Assembly (NCBI RefSeq): GCF_014190805.1
Contig: NZ_JACHVQ010000002.1
Coordinates: 765,729 to 829,728 of the forward strand
From: Flexivirga oryzae
Lineage (GTDB): Bacteria > Actinomycetota > Actinomycetes > Actinomycetales > Dermatophilaceae
Direction of reading: 5' to 3'
Length of the DNA: 64,000 nt
Every line of letters begins with the position of its first letter. The stretch's first letter is position 1. The notes beneath the pieces are model-generated. The model had not been told where the DNA came from and searched no databases. It saw only the letters and a program-made list of their open reading frames with translations. The translations under genes were made by a program, and so were the position numbers. This document shows positions 7,839-16,310 of the stretch, one piece after another.

Positions 7839-8363
7839 CTAACTCGGACCGAACTCGTTCAGGTAGTACTCGGCCATCGACGGCGAATAGTCCTCGAACG
7901 CAATCGATTCCACCGATCCTCCCGACTCTGCCGCCACCAACCGATCCAGATAGTAGTCCCACCCGGGGCCGACGCCCTCAGCCATCTTCAGATCGGGAAC
8001 GTTCTGTGCGAACGTCAGTGTGGTGACGCCGTCGGCTTCCGTGAGGTCGAGTCGGAGCAGCCAATGTTCGGGATTCTCCCCGTCATACGGCATCGACGTG
8101 GTGATCCGGAGTCGGTGCGGCCGTTCGCATTCGTCGATGCGGAAGTGCTCGGCCGGAATGTCGTCGCCCTCGAAGAGCATCTGGAACTTCACATGGTCGT
8201 CGTCCGGATCGCCGGTCCACGTCCCGATCCAGCGGGCAAGGCGTTCCGGCTTGGTTACCGCCGCCCACACGTCATCGATCGGTGCGTGGAACGTCCGCTG
8301 CCATTCGCAGTAGGTCTCGGCGCCGACGTCGCGCCGGTGCCCGGTGGGGTTTGGAGTGTTCAT
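7839..8363 (-). CDS. SRPBCC/AHSA1-domain protein
   Basis: 174 aa with the AHSA1 (activator of Hsp90 ATPase homologue, START-like) signature: RTFHAPIDDVWAAVTKPERLARWIG at the N-terminus and a C-terminal helix GPGWDYYLDRLVAAESG. These proteins form a hydrophobic ligand cavity; the ligand is unknown. The start overlaps the stop of the upstream ArsR gene by 4 bp (8360-8363), so the two are translationally coupled, a very common ArsR-AHSA1 pairing in actinobacteria. Confidence 0.85.
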   Translation of the reverse strand: MNTPNPTGHRRDVGAETYCEWQRTFHAPIDDVWAAVTKPERLARWIGTWTGDPDDDHVKFQMLFEGDDIPAEHFRIDECERPHRLRITTSMPYDGENPEHWLLRLDLTEADGVTTLTFAQNVPDLKMAEGVGPGWDYYLDRLVAAESGGSVESIAFEDYSPSMAEYYLNEFGPS

Positions 8364-8728
8364 GCGGTGCTCTCCCTGTCGTCTTTGGTTGTCGCCGTGG
8401 TGTTTTCGCGCTCACGGGTAGTGCGTCGCACTTCCAGGTCGAGTGCGTCCAGCGCCCGCTCCGGGATGGGAGGCGCGCCCGCACGCAGCCCGGCCAGATA
8501 GTGGCGGACCGGTTCCAGGCCGTCTGCGGTGATGGCGTAATGCCGCTCGCGGCCATGCGTCGTCGCGGTGACCAGGTCGGCTTCGGTCAGCAGACGTAGA
8601 TGCTTGCTGACCGCGGGGCGACTGATCGAGTGTTCCGCGGCGAGATCGACGACCCGTGCGGGGCCGGCCGCGAGGCGCTGCAACAGGCCGCGACGTATCG
8701 GGTCGGCAAGTGCCTCGAACGCGTCCAC
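8360..8728 (-). CDS. ArsR-family transcriptional regulator
   Basis: 122-aa winged-helix repressor (MDAFEALADPIRRGLLQRLA.., recognition helix ISRPAVSKHLRLLTEADLV). The metal-binding CxC of true arsenic sensors is absent, as is usual for regulators coupled to AHSA1 proteins. The promoter region just upstream contains the near-palindrome TTGGTAACCGATCAGTTACCAA (two inverted TTGGTAAC halves, 8735-8757), a plausible autoregulatory operator overlapping the promoter. Confidence 0.85.
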   Translation of the reverse strand: MDAFEALADPIRRGLLQRLAAGPARVVDLAAEHSISRPAVSKHLRLLTEADLVTATTHGRERHYAITADGLEPVRHYLAGLRAGAPPIPERALDALDLEVRRTTRERENTTATTKDDRESTA

Positions 8729-8734
8729 CTCTCA

Positions 8735-8757
8735 ATTGGTAACCGATCAGTTACCAA
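8735..8757. promoter_or_regulatory. probable ArsR operator
   Basis: Inverted halves TTGGTAAC and GTTACCAA separated by CGATCA, immediately upstream of the ArsR start. This is the expected symmetry and place for a dimeric ArsR binding site. Confidence 0.6.
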
Positions 8758-8791
8758 TTGTCAACGGCGGGTGAAAGGCGAACATGGAAAC

Positions 8792-8820
8792 CGGGGCCCG
8801 CGACATCATCGCGGGCCCCG
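8792..8820. terminator. GC-rich hairpin, displaced terminator of the dioxygenase operon
   Basis: Perfect 11-bp stem CGGGGCCCGCG/CGCGGGCCCCG with a 7-nt loop and no T-tract. Before the IS4 insertion it lay about 15-30 bp past the stop codon of the extradiol dioxygenase gene, where it would terminate that minus-strand transcript. Confidence 0.6.
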
Positions 8821-8914
8821 GGGGTTCGGTGAGGCGTTAGACGCAATGCCGCGCAGTTAGTGGTGTTGCTGGTGTTACCAGTGTGACGTGGTTGTCGGCG
8901 TGTCGCGGGATGAA

Positions 8915-8983
8915 GCAACGGGACTCCCGGTAGTGAAGAGCTGTCCTCACAAGACGCTCTGCTACCAAATGGAGTCCCGTTGC
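8915..8983 (+). promoter_or_regulatory. IS4 read-through hairpin covering the transposase start
   Basis: GCAACGGGACTCC (8915-8927) and GGAGTCCCGTTGC (8971-8983) form a perfect 13-bp inverted repeat. The right arm contains the GGAG ribosome site and the TTG start (8980). Only transcripts entering from outside carry the left arm, so external read-through would be translationally masked. Confidence 0.6.
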
Positions 8984-10353
8984 GCGCTCAGTCTGTCACG
9001 TCCGAATCGTTTGATGTGCCCGAGGATCCGTTCACAGCGGGCCACCTGGGCGAGTTGACCCGTGTGGTGTCCACCGACTTGGTCGACGCGGCCATCGATG
9101 CCGCGGGAGCAGCACAGAAACGGTTGCGGCGGCTACCGACCCGGGTCGTGGTGTACGTGCTGCTGGCCGGGGTGTTGTTCGCCGATGTCGGCTACCGGCA
9201 GGTCCTGACACGGTTGACCACCGGTGCCGGTGCGGCGATGAGGGTGCCGGGCAGTTCCGCACTCTCGCAAGCCTTCCGGCGGATCGGGGTGCGGCCGTTG
9301 GCCGAACTGTTCGACCTGGTCCGTGGCCCAGCGGCTGGCTCACCCCGCTGGCGCGGGTTGCGGGTGTGCGCGATCGACGGCACCAGCATGTTCGTACCCG
9401 ACACCACCGCCAACGCGGTCGCGTTCGGCCGGCAGACCGGCCGGCCCGGCGCCCCGGGCGGGTATCCGATGCTGCGTTTGCTGACGATCGTGGCGTGCGG
9501 GTCCCGCACGATCATCGATGCCGCCTTCGGGTCCTACCGGATCGGGGAAACCAGCTACGCACCGCATCTGCTGGACAGCCTGGCCCCGGGCATGGTGCTC
9601 CTGGCCGACCGCAACTTCGCGTCCGCGGCATTGATAACCCAGATCGCCGACACCGGCGCGCAGCTGCTCATCCGGTGTAAGAACGGTCGTCGATTCACCG
9701 TCGTGGAGTCCTTGGGCGACGGCACGACGATCGCCTTGATCGGCGCCACTCGGGTGCGTGTCATCGACGCGGTGATCCGCGTCGAGTTGGCGCCTGGATC
9801 CGGCCGCTACCGGACCGGCACCTACCGGCTGATCACGACCCTGACCGACGCCGAGCGGTACCCGGCGCTGGCGGTGGTCGAGCTGTACCACCAGCGGTGG
9901 GAGATCGAAACCAGCTTCCGGGAGACCAAGGCCACCCTCTTGGACGGGCGCGTGCTGCGGGCACACACTCCGGCCGGTATCGCCCAGGAGGTCTATGCCG
10001 TGCTGATCGTGGCCCAGTCGCTACGGACCGCGATCGCAGACACCGCGCTGGCCAGCGCCGGCACCGAACCCACCCAGCTGAGCTTCACTATCGCGCTGAA
10101 CACCGCGCGAGACGGAATCTGTTGCGCGGCAATCGTACTCACCGAACCGGTCACCGACCTGATCGGGCGGATCGGAACCGCCCTGCTGGCCAACGTCCTC
10201 CCACACCGTCGATCACGATCCAGCCCCCGCATCGTCAAACGGGCGATCTCCAAACACCGGGCCAAAGGATCCGTCGACAGGACGAACTACACCACCACCA
10301 TCACGACACGCATACACACCACCAGTTCCTTGACACCCGGACACACCGGCTAA
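8980..10353 (+). CDS. IS4-family transposase
   Basis: 457 aa from TTG 8980. The DDE residues are visible: D in CAIDGTSMF, D in VLLADRNFAS, and E within the IS4 signature YHQRWEIETSFRETK, which follows the Y-x2-R-x3-E-x6-K pattern. The N-terminal part (RRLPTRVVVYVLLAGVLFAD) matches the usual IS4 N-terminal domain. No damage is seen, so the element could be active. Confidence 0.92.
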   Translation: MRAQSVTSESFDVPEDPFTAGHLGELTRVVSTDLVDAAIDAAGAAQKRLRRLPTRVVVYVLLAGVLFADVGYRQVLTRLTTGAGAAMRVPGSSALSQAFRRIGVRPLAELFDLVRGPAAGSPRWRGLRVCAIDGTSMFVPDTTANAVAFGRQTGRPGAPGGYPMLRLLTIVACGSRTIIDAAFGSYRIGETSYAPHLLDSLAPGMVLLADRNFASAALITQIADTGAQLLIRCKNGRRFTVVESLGDGTTIALIGATRVRVIDAVIRVELAPGSGRYRTGTYRLITTLTDAERYPALAVVELYHQRWEIETSFRETKATLLDGRVLRAHTPAGIAQEVYAVLIVAQSLRTAIADTALASAGTEPTQLSFTIALNTARDGICCAAIVLTEPVTDLIGRIGTALLANVLPHRRSRSSPRIVKRAISKHRAKGSVDRTNYTTTITTRIHTTSSLTPGHTG

Positions 10354-10369
10354 CTGCGCGGCATTGGCG

Positions 10370-11422
10370 TTAGACGCTGACGGGCTCGGCCGCCACCTCG
10401 GTGTCGGTCGGCAGCTCGGCACCCGGACCGAAGTGCGAGTAGGTCTCGATGTGCCGATCGAGCGACAGCGGGCTCGGAGTGCCGTAGGTGAAGTAGGTCT
10501 CCCAGGGCAGCGCCGCTCCGCCGATCGCTAGGCCGGTGTCGATGTCGGCCATCTGCCAGGTCTGCGTCTCGGCCGACGGATCGAGATGCAGGAAGCCCGC
10601 TTCACCGAACAGCTCGATGCGGTTGCCACCGGGCTCGAACACGTACAGGAACTGGCCCTGCGTGATGCCGTGCCGGTCTGGTCCGGCCTCGATCTGAATG
10701 TCGTAGTCGCGGAACATCTCTGCGGCGTCGATGTTGTGCTGGCCGGTGCCGTAGTAGAACGCGACGTGATGCAGCTTGCCGTGTCCACCGGTCATGTCGC
10801 GCATGGTCGCCACCTCGTGGCCGAGCAGATTGGAACTCATCCACGCGCCGATCTCCACCTCGCCGTCGATGACCCGTTCGGTGGTGCGGAAGCCGAGGTG
10901 ACGTTCAAACTCGGTCTTCGTCGCGGTTACGTCCGACGACATCAGATTCAGGTGGTCGATCCGCTTGACCGGAATACCGCTCAACGGTTTCTTCGACGGC
11001 CGCGTCAGGATCTTGCTGCGCAATTCCGGTGGGGCAACGTACTTCTCGGCCTCCCAGAGCAATGCGAACTGGTGGCCGTCAACCGACTGATACTCGAACG
11101 TCTTGCCGTAGCCGAATTCGTCCTCCGACCATTTGCCCTCGATGTTGGTGTCGCCCAACGATTTCGCCCGACGATCCAGAGCCTCGGGGGAGCTCGTCCG
11201 CAACGCTGCGTGGCCCATGCCGGGCTGCGCGGCCTCGGTAATCTTCAGGCTCCACTGGTAGGGGTCCTCGTATCCGCGCAGGTACACCGACTGACCCTTG
11301 CGCCGCGTGACGTACATGCCGAGGAAGCGAGTGAAGAAGTCCTCGGTCTCCTGCGGCTTCGGGCTGAACAGTTCGACGCGCGCCAGGTGCGCGATCTCGA
11401 AGCGGGTGTCGTTCTCGCTCAT
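10370..11422 (-). CDS. aphC: extradiol catechol 2,3-dioxygenase (alkylcatechol type)
   Basis: 350 aa from ATG 11422 (MSENDTRFEIAHLARVELFS). It is a type I extradiol enzyme with two vicinal-oxygen-chelate modules. The Fe(II) ligands lie in the C-terminal module: H in RIDHLNLM, H in KLHHVAFYY and E in GGNRIELFGEAG. It opens the catechol ring next to the hydroxyls to give 2-hydroxymuconic semialdehydes. It is divergent from the dehydrogenase/aldolase operon (11641 onward) and fed by the P450 and flavin hydroxylase of this cluster. The symbol follows the Rhodococcus alkylphenol pathway and rests on context. An IS4 copy sits against its stop codon. An in-frame upstream ATG at 11482 is less likely as start. 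Confidence 0.85.
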   Translation of the reverse strand: MSENDTRFEIAHLARVELFSPKPQETEDFFTRFLGMYVTRRKGQSVYLRGYEDPYQWSLKITEAAQPGMGHAALRTSSPEALDRRAKSLGDTNIEGKWSEDEFGYGKTFEYQSVDGHQFALLWEAEKYVAPPELRSKILTRPSKKPLSGIPVKRIDHLNLMSSDVTATKTEFERHLGFRTTERVIDGEVEIGAWMSSNLLGHEVATMRDMTGGHGKLHHVAFYYGTGQHNIDAAEMFRDYDIQIEAGPDRHGITQGQFLYVFEPGGNRIELFGEAGFLHLDPSAETQTWQMADIDTGLAIGGAALPWETYFTYGTPSPLSLDRHIETYSHFGPGAELPTDTEVAAEPVSV

Positions 11423-11640
11423 CGATACTCCTGTGAATCTCGGGTTGTGGCCGGCATCTTCCCGGCGGCGTGCACCCAGCATGGCACCGGTCTGTGACCC
11501 CGATCACGACGATTCGGCGATCCTGAACAGTTCTCCGCAATCGCCGTCTCGTTTCCGATCACGCTGTCGCACACCCCGCAAGCAGCCTCTCGATGCCTAC
11601 CGTCGGGACAACCACAACGCGTGAGTCTAAGGAGAACGAG
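11423..11640. promoter_or_regulatory. divergent promoter region between dioxygenase and lower-pathway operon
   Basis: This 218-bp gap must hold both promoters. It contains two direct CCGATCACG motifs (11500-11508 and 11555-11563), 55 bp apart, one of them inside TGTGACCCCGATCACGACG. They are candidate regulator half-sites; IclR or AraC regulators are both encoded in the cluster, so which one binds is open. Confidence 0.4.
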
Positions 11641-12516
11641 ATGAGTCGGTTGAGCGCCGCCATCGTCGGGTCGGGCAACATCGGTACCGACCTGATGTAC
11701 AAATTGCTGCGATCCGAGCAGGTGGACCCGGTCTATATGATCGGCATCGACCCCGCGAGCGAGGGACTCGCGCGGGCCCGGCAGGAAGGACTCGAAGCAT
11801 CGGCTGAAGGGATCGATTGGCTTCTGGCGCAACCGAATCGCCCAGACCTCGTCTTCGAGGCGACGTCGGCGAAGATCCACGCGGCGGCGGCACCGCGCTA
11901 TGCCGATGCGGGCATCACCGCGATCGACCTGACGCCGGCCTCGGTCGGTCCCTACGTGGTGCCCGCGGTGAACCTCGACGCTCACCTCAGCGCACCCAAC
12001 GTCAACATGGTCAGTTGCGCCGGGCAGGCCACCATCCCCATCCTCTACGCGATCAACGAGGTCGCCGACGCCTCCTACGGCGAGATCGTCGCTGCCATCG
12101 CGTCGAAGAGCGCAGGCCCCGGCACTCGGCAGAACCTCAGCGAATTCAGTGAGAAGACGTCACGCGCTCTCGCACAGGTCGCCGGGGCAGACAGCGCGAA
12201 GGCCATCTCGGTGATCAATCCAGCCGAGCCACCGATGAACATGCGCGACACTGTCTATGCGCGGGTCCGACGCCCCGACGCCGCCGCCATCGAGCGTGCC
12301 GTGATCGACATGGTCGAGCGGGTGCAACAGTACGTGCCGGGCTACTCGTTGCGGCTCGTCGACGTTGACGGCGACCTGGTCACCGTCATGGTCGAAGTGG
12401 TCGGTGCGGGCGACTTCCTGCCCACCTATGCGGGCAACCTCGACATCATCACTGCAGCCGCGGTCCAAGTCGCCGACGTGATGGCACAACAGAACCTGGT
12501 AGGAGCAATCAAATGA
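11641..12516 (+). CDS. dmpF: acetaldehyde dehydrogenase (acylating)
   Basis: 291 aa, start ATG 11641 preceded by AAGGAGAACGAG. The N-terminal Rossmann motif (AIVGSGNIGTDLM) binds NAD+; the catalytic Cys is in NMVSCAGQATIP. It converts the aldehyde released by the aldolase to acyl-CoA with CoA and NAD+. Its stop overlaps the aldolase start by 4 bp, as in the known channelling aldolase-dehydrogenase complexes. Length is normal for the DmpF/MhpF family. Confidence 0.93.
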   Translation: MSRLSAAIVGSGNIGTDLMYKLLRSEQVDPVYMIGIDPASEGLARARQEGLEASAEGIDWLLAQPNRPDLVFEATSAKIHAAAAPRYADAGITAIDLTPASVGPYVVPAVNLDAHLSAPNVNMVSCAGQATIPILYAINEVADASYGEIVAAIASKSAGPGTRQNLSEFSEKTSRALAQVAGADSAKAISVINPAEPPMNMRDTVYARVRRPDAAAIERAVIDMVERVQQYVPGYSLRLVDVDGDLVTVMVEVVGAGDFLPTYAGNLDIITAAAVQVADVMAQQNLVGAIK

Positions 12517-13556
12517 GCACCCATCCCCTCGGCGCGGTCACCCTCGTCGATACGACGCTGCGCGACGGAATGTCCAGCGTCTCACATCAATTCACCCCGG
12601 AGAACGTCGCGGCGATCGCCGCCGGACTCGACCGAGCAGGCGTCAAGACCATCGAGGTGGCCCACGGCATCGGCCTCGGCGCATCCTCCATCCAGTACGG
12701 TTTCGCCGCCGCCACCGATCCCGATTACGTCCGAGCCGCAGTCGATGCCGTGGAGAACGCCGACATCGCGGCCCTCTACGTGCCCGGCATCGCCACCCTG
12801 CCCGAGCTCGGCAAGGCGATCGACGCAGGCATCAAGACGGTGCGCGTCGCGGTCCACTGCACCGAAGCCGACTGCGGCCAGCAGCCCATCGAATGGGCCA
12901 AAGAGCAGGGCCTCACGGTAATGACCTTCCTGATGATGAGTCACAAACTCGAGCCCGACGCCCTCGCTGAGCAGGCCGTGAAACTCGATTCCTACGGCGC
13001 CGACGTCGTTTACGTCGTCGACTCCGCGGGCGCTATGGTGCCCGCGCAGGCTGCGGCCCGTGTCGCGGCGCTGCGGTCGGCCATCGACGCCGACCTCGGC
13101 TTCCACGCACACAACAATCTCGGTGTGGGCATCGCCAACGCACTCGCCGCCGCCGATAACGGTGCAACCTTCATCGACGGCTCACTGCGTGGCCTCGGCG
13201 CCAGCGCTGGCAACGCCCAAACCGAAGTGCTGGCAGCGGCTTTCGACCGCGCAGGGTGGCAGACCGACGTCGACCTGTTCGAACTGATCGACACCGCCGA
13301 ACACATCGTCGCACCGCTGATGAAGGAACCGCAGATCGTCGACGAGACCGCACTTGTCCTCGGTTACGCAGGCGTGTATTCGACGTTCTTCCATCCGACC
13401 AAACGCGCAGCGAAGAAGTTCGGCGTGCCCACCCGCGACATCCTGCTCGAACTCGGCAAGCGCGGTGTGATCGGCGGTCAGGAAGACATGATCATCGACG
13501 TCGCCTCCGAGCTGGCCGGACGCACCTACGAGACCCCCGCCGTCGCGGCCGTCTAG
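12513..13556 (+). CDS. dmpG: 4-hydroxy-2-oxovalerate aldolase
   Basis: 347 aa. It has a TIM-barrel of the HMG-CoA lyase-like class II aldolases: DTTLRDGMSSVSHQF carries the catalytic Arg and metal-binding Asp, FHAHNNLG the two metal His ligands. It splits 4-hydroxy-2-oxoacids to pyruvate and an aldehyde that is passed to the coupled dehydrogenase. ATGA overlap with the preceding gene. Alkylated catechols would yield propanal or longer aldehydes here. Confidence 0.93.
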   Translation: MSTHPLGAVTLVDTTLRDGMSSVSHQFTPENVAAIAAGLDRAGVKTIEVAHGIGLGASSIQYGFAAATDPDYVRAAVDAVENADIAALYVPGIATLPELGKAIDAGIKTVRVAVHCTEADCGQQPIEWAKEQGLTVMTFLMMSHKLEPDALAEQAVKLDSYGADVVYVVDSAGAMVPAQAAARVAALRSAIDADLGFHAHNNLGVGIANALAAADNGATFIDGSLRGLGASAGNAQTEVLAAAFDRAGWQTDVDLFELIDTAEHIVAPLMKEPQIVDETALVLGYAGVYSTFFHPTKRAAKKFGVPTRDILLELGKRGVIGGQEDMIIDVASELAGRTYETPAVAAV

Positions 13557-13571
13557 AGGAGTTATCCACTA

Positions 13572-15035
13572 ATGACAACGCAATTCGACGCCGCGCACCT
13601 CATCGGCGACAAGTGGCTGCCCGCCTCCGACGGTGCCACATTTGAGACCCGTGACCCGCACGACGGTTCGTTGCTCGGCACCGTTCCGAAGGGGACGGCC
13701 GCCGACGGCGAGGCCGCAATCACCGCCGCGCGGTCGGCTTTCGACGACGGTCCGTGGTCCACCATGGCTCCGAAGGAGCGTGCGAGGATCCTGCACGCCG
13801 TCGCCGACAATCTCGACGCGCATCGAGAAGAGCTGGCGCAGTTGGAGACTCGTGACGGCGGTAAAACCATCACGCAGTCGCTGCACGCCGAGATCCCACG
13901 GGTCGCACACAATCTGCGGTTCTTTGCCGACTATGTGTCGATGGCCGCCAACGAGGCGTACCCGGACGGCGATCTGCTCTCTTATGTGCTGTACCCGCCT
14001 GCGGGCGTGGTGTCGGCGATCAGCCCGTGGAATGCCCCGCTGATGCTTGCGACGTGGAAGATCGCTCCCGCCTTGGCATTCGGCAACACCGTGGTGCTCA
14101 AGCCGGCCCCGCAGACGCCGCTGACGGCACATCGGTTCGCGGAGCTGGCGCTCGAAGCAGGTCTGCCACCGGGCGTGCTGAACGTGGTGCATGGATTCGG
14201 CGGCGAAGCGGTCGCTGGACCGCTCACTTCCGACCGTCGTGTCGACCGGATCACTTTCACCGGGTCGAGCGCGACCGGCGTCAAGATCCTGCAGTCGGCA
14301 GCGCTCAACCACACCCCGGTGTCAGCGGAGATGGGCGGTAAATCGGCGAACATCATCTTCGAAGACGCGGATCTCGATGTGGCAGTGCCGATGTCGCTGC
14401 GTGCGATCTTCGGTGGCAACGGCCAGGTCTGTCTGTCCGGATCGCGGCTCCTTGTGCAGAACTCGATTCGGGAAGAATTCGTCGCGCGCTTCGCCGAGGA
14501 AGCTGCGAAGCTGACTGTCGGAGATCCCAAGGACCCCGATACCTTCATGGGGCCGCTCATCGAGCAGCGCCACCTCGACAAGGTGCATGGCTACGTCGAA
14601 CTCGCCCAGTCGGAGGGAGGTAAGGTTCTCACCGGCGGCGAACGACTCGCCGACGCGTCGCACTCGGCTGGTTTCTACTATCCGCCGACGGTGATCACCG
14701 GGCTGACCAACGAATCCCGCACGGCCCGCGAGGAGATCTTCGGTCCGGTCGAGACAGTCCTCGGCTTCGACACCGAGGAGCAAGCGTTGGCCATCACCAA
14801 CGACTCGCCCTACGGACTCGCCGGAATGCTGTTCACGCAGAATCTCGACCGAGCACATCGGATGGCGGCGCGCTGGAAGGCGGGCACGGTGTGGATCAAC
14901 ACATTCTTCGAACGCGATCTACGGCTGCCGTTCGGCGGCGAGGGCATCAGCGGATTGGGACGCGAAGGCGGTCAGTACTCCCGCGAATTCTTCACTGAAC
15001 CCCGCGCTGTCACCATCCGACTGCGGCAGGCATAG
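13572..15035 (+). CDS. dmpC: 2-hydroxymuconic semialdehyde dehydrogenase
   Basis: 487-aa aldehyde dehydrogenase superfamily member. The NAD-binding FTGSSATG, the general-base Glu in SAEMGGKSAN and the catalytic Cys in GNGQVCLSGSR are present. Its place directly after the aldolase (15 bp, ribosome site GAGGAG) and the extradiol dioxygenase context indicate oxidation of the ring-cleavage semialdehyde to 4-oxalocrotonate. Other semialdehyde substrates are possible, but no competing pathway is seen nearby. Confidence 0.85.
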   Translation: MTTQFDAAHLIGDKWLPASDGATFETRDPHDGSLLGTVPKGTAADGEAAITAARSAFDDGPWSTMAPKERARILHAVADNLDAHREELAQLETRDGGKTITQSLHAEIPRVAHNLRFFADYVSMAANEAYPDGDLLSYVLYPPAGVVSAISPWNAPLMLATWKIAPALAFGNTVVLKPAPQTPLTAHRFAELALEAGLPPGVLNVVHGFGGEAVAGPLTSDRRVDRITFTGSSATGVKILQSAALNHTPVSAEMGGKSANIIFEDADLDVAVPMSLRAIFGGNGQVCLSGSRLLVQNSIREEFVARFAEEAAKLTVGDPKDPDTFMGPLIEQRHLDKVHGYVELAQSEGGKVLTGGERLADASHSAGFYYPPTVITGLTNESRTAREEIFGPVETVLGFDTEEQALAITNDSPYGLAGMLFTQNLDRAHRMAARWKAGTVWINTFFERDLRLPFGGEGISGLGREGGQYSREFFTEPRAVTIRLRQA

Positions 15036-15784
15036 TGTCCGGCGAAGTCTGCGTTGTCGTCGGCGCGACGGGCGCGATGGGCGAGGTCATCACTGAACGT
15101 CTCACCGCGCAGGGGTATCGAGTGCTCGCGGTGGCCCGCAGCGGGGAGCAGCTCGACAAGCTCTGCGCCACAAATGATTCCGTGATCGGCTGCGTCGCCG
15201 ACATCGGGTCCGACGCCGCGGTCGACACGATCAGCGCCGCCCTCGACGCCCCGGTACGCATGGCCGTGTTCGCCGCAGGCCTGCCGGTGCGTGGCTCGGC
15301 CGACACCATCGAGCCGTCGGCGCTCGCGACGGCGGCAAACATCAAAGTGGCTGGGCCGCTGCGGTTGTTGCACGCAGTACGTGACCGGCTGGCGTTCGAT
15401 TCGCGGTTTGTGGTGGTAGCCGGGTCCCTCGGCGTCGAGCCAGGGCCGCTCGACGCCGGTCCGGGGACGGCGAATGCGGCGCTGCTCAACCTGATGCGGC
15501 AGATCAGTGCCCTGTACGGCCCCAAAGGCGTCACGACGCATGTGGTTGCGCCGGGCCCCATTGACACACCACGACTAAGAGCTCTCGTGCAGACTCAGGC
15601 AGACGAGTCCGGTACATCGTACGAGGAGATCTGGAGCAGGTACGTCGCCAAGACCACGCTGGGCAGGCTGCCTACACTCGACGAAATCGGTTGGCTGGTA
15701 ACCACTTTGCTTGCGCCAGAGGCGGCGGTACTGCACGGTGCGGTACTCGCCGCCGACGGCGGTACGCGGCACGGAATCGTCTGA
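15035..15784 (+). CDS. SDR-family protein lacking the YxxxK catalytic pair
   Basis: 249 aa, GTG start at 15035 overlapping the stop of the preceding gene by one base. The cofactor motif GATGAMGE and an NNAG-equivalent (VFAAGLPV) identify the short-chain dehydrogenase fold, and a C-terminal PGPIDTPRL segment is typical. At the catalytic site the sequence reads AGSLGVEPGPLDAGPGTANAALLNL, so the Ser is kept but Tyr and Lys of YxxxK are replaced. It may be a non-classical reductase or a binding protein. The role in the meta pathway is unknown; it is clearly cotranscribed with it. Confidence 0.7.
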   Translation: MSGEVCVVVGATGAMGEVITERLTAQGYRVLAVARSGEQLDKLCATNDSVIGCVADIGSDAAVDTISAALDAPVRMAVFAAGLPVRGSADTIEPSALATAANIKVAGPLRLLHAVRDRLAFDSRFVVVAGSLGVEPGPLDAGPGTANAALLNLMRQISALYGPKGVTTHVVAPGPIDTPRLRALVQTQADESGTSYEEIWSRYVAKTTLGRLPTLDEIGWLVTTLLAPEAAVLHGAVLAADGGTRHGIV

Positions 15785-15803
15785 TCGGAGAAGGAGAACA
15801 CTC

Positions 15804-16220
15804 ATGCCCATTGCCCATTTTCATGTGCCGGCAGCCACATTCGACGCCGAGCAGGAACGGGAACTGCTCGAACGGGCCAGCGCGACCTACTCGCGGGTGC
15901 TCGACTCGCCGATCGAACGGGTCCGCGCCTTCCTGGTGCACTACCCAGCGTCGTCGATCGCCGTCGGTGGAATTGTCGACAACGACTCTCCCGCACCGTA
16001 CTTCACCGCGATCGTGCTCGCCGGTCGCAGCGTGGAACAACGCCACGAATTGCTGACCGCATTGACCGATGACATCGTCGACACCCTCGGCGTCGACGTC
16101 TCTGGCGTGCGCGGCCAGATCATCGAGGTGTCGCCGGACAACTGGGGCATCGCCGGGCGGCCCGCCAGCGGTGTACGGGCAACAGAAATCGCTGACCGAG
16201 CGGCGTCGGCAACCGCATAA
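15804..16220 (+). CDS. tautomerase superfamily protein (long form)
   Basis: 138 aa from ATG 15804 with a strong ribosome site (GGAGAAGGAGA). After Met removal the N-terminus is Pro (MPIAHFHVPAATFDAEQ), the catalytic base of the 4-oxalocrotonate tautomerase superfamily. At about twice the length of classic 4-OT it resembles the fused-repeat or cis-CaaD-like branch. It could isomerise the enol/keto forms of meta-cleavage products. A classic 66-aa tautomerase is also present at 25759-25959, so the two probably act on different intermediates. Confidence 0.7.
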   Translation: MPIAHFHVPAATFDAEQERELLERASATYSRVLDSPIERVRAFLVHYPASSIAVGGIVDNDSPAPYFTAIVLAGRSVEQRHELLTALTDDIVDTLGVDVSGVRGQIIEVSPDNWGIAGRPASGVRATEIADRAASATA

Positions 16221-16237
16221 GAGCGGCGAATCAACTA

Positions 16238-16272
16238 AAGAATCCCCGAAGCCTGGGGCTTCGGGGATTCTT
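16238..16272. terminator. rho-independent terminator of the lower-pathway operon
   Basis: Perfect 16-bp stem AAGAATCCCCGAAGCC/GGCTTCGGGGATTCTT with a TGG loop, 18 bp after the tautomerase stop. A-tract and T-tract on either side make it usable in both directions. Confidence 0.9.
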
Positions 16273-16310
16273 GTTGTGATCACCGAGTAGTGCTCACAAG
16301 AGGCCCGCTA

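Larger units (their letters stand above)
8845..10365 (+). mobile_element. IS4-family insertion sequence, 1521 bp
   Basis: The ends are inverted repeats AATGCCGCGCAGTTAG (8845) and CTAACTGCGCGGCATT (to 10365). They are flanked by a 12-bp target duplication GGCGTTAGACGC at 8833-8844 and 10366-10377, the length expected for this family. The right duplication overlaps the last codons and stop of the dioxygenase gene, so that gene stays intact. Confidence 0.93.
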
